From: Stichopus chloronotus
Taxonomy: Eukaryota; Echinodermata; Holothuroidea; Aspidochirotida; Stichopodidae
Assembly: GCA_021234535.1 (NCBI GenBank)
Contig: CM037829.1
Coordinates: 28,864,962-28,928,961 of the forward strand
Direction of reading: 5' to 3'
DNA: 64,000 nt
This document shows, in pieces, positions 60,093 through 64,000 of the stretch. Both the position numbers and the translations under genes were made by a program. The stretch's first letter is position 1. Each line of letters opens with the position of its first letter. The notes under the pieces were generated by a model, which ran no database searches, was not told the origin of the DNA, and saw only the letters and a program-made list of their open reading frames with translations.

Positions 60093-63000
60093 CACGTCAC
60101 CTTTGTGGTACCGTCGGATAACTGACTATATTGGCAACCCGTTACCAACACGAACTACACGCCCGACCCCTCCGTTACCATACTGAAAACCGTTACAAGT
60201 CGACCCAACCGTTTCAATTTATACTTTGAAAAGCTGAACGATTTTTTCTTTCCAAGTGTTGACTACGTATCCGCAAACTCTTGTTGCAATAGTTTTGTGA
60301 ATGACTCCTCTTCACTGATAAGCGGAGACGAATGCCAGTATGGTACTATCCCAGGAGTGACATAACTTTGTAAAGATATGAATAAAGAATGTACACACAC
60401 ACAATTTTGTAATAAAGTACGTTACAGTAACCTTTGGATTTATTAATTCATAAAGTTGAAATGATAGGATTATGTGTGTTATAAATGTCGCCAACGTGAC
60501 TCGGCATGGTATCTGCGCATACTGACCTACTTGTAACAATCCGATAAAGCGTTTGCCTTCTGCGTACTTAACCTCTTTGAAATACTTCCAGATAGGAGAG
60601 GATACCCTTCTGCTTTAAGGGTCACGGGAGATGATTGGAACAAACACACAAACATTCCAATTATACTAATCTCCGATTCTCCCTAGTAATCGGTTACGTC
60701 GACGAAGTTAACTGGGTTAACAAATAATTGGCACAGGGTTCAACAGAGTCGAGGATTCAGTGATTTGTTTTGATAAACCTACATTAATGGTAGTGACTGG
60801 TATTCCTCAATGTCTTCTGGCATTTTCTATTGGGTGGATTGATAATATTATGTATTAATTACGAGAATTATGTGGATTGAACTTTGTCAGTAAAAACCCC
60901 TTTCTTTTTAATGATGTGGTTTACGTTGCAACATCCCTTGGTCTCCTCATTTATGGATGCCAAATGTCCGCGAAACACCTTTTGAGTACTTCTTTCAAAG
61001 AACTAATATATTCTTACAACGTGATTTAATGGTTTCAGGGGCCTTGTCAAGTTCTCAGTGCTCTCTTTCAACGTTTTAACCTGTACATGTTTAAGCCTTC
61101 CCCTTCTTTTACACTCTTAAATCTTTCAAAGAAAAAAAGGAACCCTTGCCCCCAAAACAGGATCAAAACCTGCAACTGAGGTTCAATAGTCATCTCCAAA
61201 GGAACTGTATTCCCGAAGGAATTGCATGAGGATACTTGGCACCAGAGAACAATTACGTGAGGACACCAGGTCAGATGTTGAAAGTAGTCGCAGAATTGAT
61301 AAACCAAACAGTAGAGGATTGTTTTAATGTTCACCAGTTGTGCAGCGAAAGCCCTGATCCTAAGGATAGAATTGAAAGGATCAGTCGTAATCATAGATCA
61401 AGACGGATCCAACGGAGACCATGTCCTCACTCAAATGTCGGCAGAAAAAATGCTATAATCGACAACTCAAAAAGACCTCTTACCATCGCTGGGAATCATC
61501 TGCTTGGTCAACTGATAGACGGGAGATCACAAATGACCTCTGGAACCTGTGATCTAATTGATTGTACTCATTAATTGTACATTAATTACACCTAACTTAC
61601 GCTCTACCAAAATATCTGATTTGAGAACTGCACATAGTTGACTGGTTGCAAGTATCAATTTGATGATAGTTAGTACTACATAATTTGTTTAAACTTGTTT
61701 TCTCTCTTCATCCCTGAAGAATCTATCGTTTGGGGATGTATTAATGATATGTCTGTATATGTTGGACAATTCAGATGTAGATAATTAAAACAATGAACAT
61801 AGAGATTCTGGCTTAATCTTCTTCATCTTATCGAGGATAGTCTTGTTCGTAATTGTTTTTTTTTTTTAATGCCATAAGTGACTGTCCTCCAACATTAAAT
61901 GATAATTTCACAGTCTTGTGTCTTCTCAGAATTATAGTTATTATAGTTCTAGAAGGAGTGACCTTAGTGGGGCAAATGAAGTGACCTCCAAGTGACCTTA
62001 CAACGATGAAACTGGTTATGGTGACAATGAGTACACTTTCGAAATAAATAATCAAATTATTTAAGAGACTATTCAATCGCACCAGTTAAAGGTATGAAGA
62101 AACCACTGATATGAAAATGAGGAAGCAAGAGTTATCGCAGTTGCTAACCTCTTGCTGTTATTTATACACTTCACTTTCTCCGTACATGCTTGATTGTGTC
62201 TGCTGCGATCCTACGTAGATGAATATACTATTCACACGATGTTGGTAATACGCCGGGTGGTTTACACAACAAAGTATCTGAAAGCGAGTTTTTTTTATAA
62301 TGATTTATTTACTTTCACTGGAGAGAAGACACACCGTAGGCGAAAATATTAATAAAACAGGGGAGAGAAAATTAACGTTTCATCTTAGGATGAGAAGGAA
62401 AGGTCATCTTTAATCACATTTATTTTCATATTCATGTTTACACTTTCAACTTGACTGGACTGTCTACACTTGCCCTTTTCGTAGTCTATACTTCATCTTC
62501 GTTTTCGTATTTTTTTTTTTTTTTTTTGGTTCTGTAGTCAAATTTTTCTGTACTTTTTGAGAAAATTGATTCTGTTTTATCTTTGACTGGTTTATCGAAG
62601 GAGCAGGGTCTGATATAAAATTTCATTAAGTTACATGACCATCAGCAACTACGAAATCAGAAAATTTGATAAACAGAATTTTTTTCGGATAATCAAGAAA
62701 CGAAAATATCAATTGCATTTCCCTCAGGGCTTCACGGTCATCGCACATTTGTCTGAAATTCATCTGGTCAAGACTGTAAAGTCAGAGATACAAACTTTCC
62801 GAAAGAACTGTTTAAAGTCATAAAACGGTGAAATCAGAAAGTTAGCTCATGATATTTGCCGAAAAATACTCAATCACTTTTTGTTCTTTGGGGTTTTCCG
62901 TGAATATTGCGATTGAATTTTTTTTTACCAATTTACCAAATCCATTTCTTTCCACATTAAAGATCTCGGTAATCGCTGAATCATTTTTCAGTATTTCAAC

Positions 63001-64000
63001 TCTAACGGTTTCATAGTAGGAATTTTACTGTAAATTACATTTTTGTCAATCGTAACACTGATTTGGTACATGTGATCACTACGCAACCAAGAACTCGGAA
63101 ACAAACTGGACATACTTTGAAAACGTCTCTTTTTAGTAGTATTGCCACCTTACTTTTTTCCTGCGTGGGGCAAATTGATTATAGAGTTGATCTTCACGAA
63201 CGAATTATCCTGTCCTACTTCCTTTGTTGAAGTTCGAGGAGATGCACACTACTTCCAAAATAGTGCCCTATTTTGAAATTCTGTTATTAGGAAACAGATT
63301 ATCTTTTGTTACTTACGTTTTACTTTATTTCAATTTCGTACTTAAGTTTTACTTTATATCAATGTATGTAGAAAGATAGCGGGATGATGAGAATAAATAC
63401 TGAGATGGGAAGAGTAGTTGTCCTATTTAAAGTTATTGTGAACTATAGTGATGTTAATCAAGAATTACTGACAAGGGAAACCATAATAGCAAATCTCAAG
63501 GTAGAAAATCTATTCAACAGTTTCTATTAATTAACGTAACACATCCCTGATTTTAGTGAAACACGATCATTTTTAATCTCACTTTGTGATGTTAGTGGAA
63601 TGGTTCCATACGAGCAGGAGGTGAAATGATACTTAATAAGCAAACCGTTTCAAGGCGTGTATGATGATAATTGATGTAACAGATTTCAATGTTGAACATA
63701 ATCTACGGCGACGGTACATGGTAATCTAGAGATGACGTGACATGATAATCAGTAATTATTACAGTGAAGTAAGAGTAAAAGAGTAAAGGACTCCCTATGT
63801 CAACGGAATTCAACATACTGATTGATGAAGTACGGTATGGGAGACCAATCATTGATTCCAATCTACTTCAGTTGCAGACATGAGTGAATCTGCAGCAAAA
63901 TTCGATGGCAAGTTGAAATGATATTCAGCAAATCTTACACTCAGAATTGTTATCGCTTCTTATTTAACGAAGAAATTTGTTTTATCGGGGTTACCTAATG

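Larger units (their letters stand above)
57278..64000. other. Intergenic stretch to right edge, no gene seen
   Basis: AT-rich sequence with homopolymer runs (11 G at 58396-58406, 19 C at 58673-58691, 16 C at 59931-59946, a long T run near 62510-62527) and two small tandem repeats (59235-59295 and 60025-60092). Open frames at 58526-58870, 59483-59755 and 61236-61574 show no similarity I recognise and no conserved splice pattern. An unrecognised lineage-specific exon cannot be excluded. Confidence 0.5.

Noticed and set aside
61141..61200. tRNA-like B-box on the minus strand (GGTTTTGATCC)
   Set aside because: No matching A-box, anticodon arm or acceptor stem could be built.
61236..61574. 112-codon open frame, relatively polar and plausible in composition
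   Set aside because: No similarity recognised and no flanking exons; kept only as a possible lineage-specific exon to test with RNA-seq.

Overview
This is metazoan nuclear DNA: AT-rich, with short exons bounded by GT/AG splice sites, long introns, minisatellites and small non-autonomous transposons, and no operon structure. The two genes, the intron density and the repeat types suggest a marine invertebrate deuterostome, for example an echinoderm. That placement is an inference; nothing in the window fixes the species.

Two conserved housekeeping genes are recognised, arranged head to head. On the minus strand, nine exons between 13656 and 903 encode CIAO3 (NARFL/IOP1), a cytosolic iron-sulfur assembly factor of the [FeFe]-hydrogenase-like family. 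All splice phases agree, and the model covers about 396 residues, including the N-terminal cluster cysteines. The C-terminal exon(s) lie beyond the left edge. On the plus strand, 18 exons between 15319 and 44097 encode POLR3E (RPC5), a subunit of RNA polymerase III, about 695 codons long. Two junctions in POLR3E (around exon 8, and exon 17 to 18) do not keep a single reading frame in this sequence and are flagged. The 1.66 kb between the two start codons is the probable shared promoter region.

The rest is non-coding. Position 1-480 is a 24-bp minisatellite. The CIAO3 introns hold a TTAA-flanked inverted-repeat element, a TCAGAACA-type minisatellite and a 50-bp decayed copy of part of CIAO3 exon 8. 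The POLR3E introns hold a foldback element and a small inverted-repeat element, each with an 8-bp direct flank (hAT-like), a perfect 16-bp hairpin and several tandem repeats.

From 44098 to 64000 I find no recognisable gene. That stretch has a DR1-bearing repeat array, two more TTAA-flanked elements, a diverged ~150-bp tandem repeat, CA/GT microsatellites and several long G or C runs. I looked for a novel multi-gene system and did not find one. The notable items are the gene pair, the frame conflicts in POLR3E and the set of unclassified small mobile elements.
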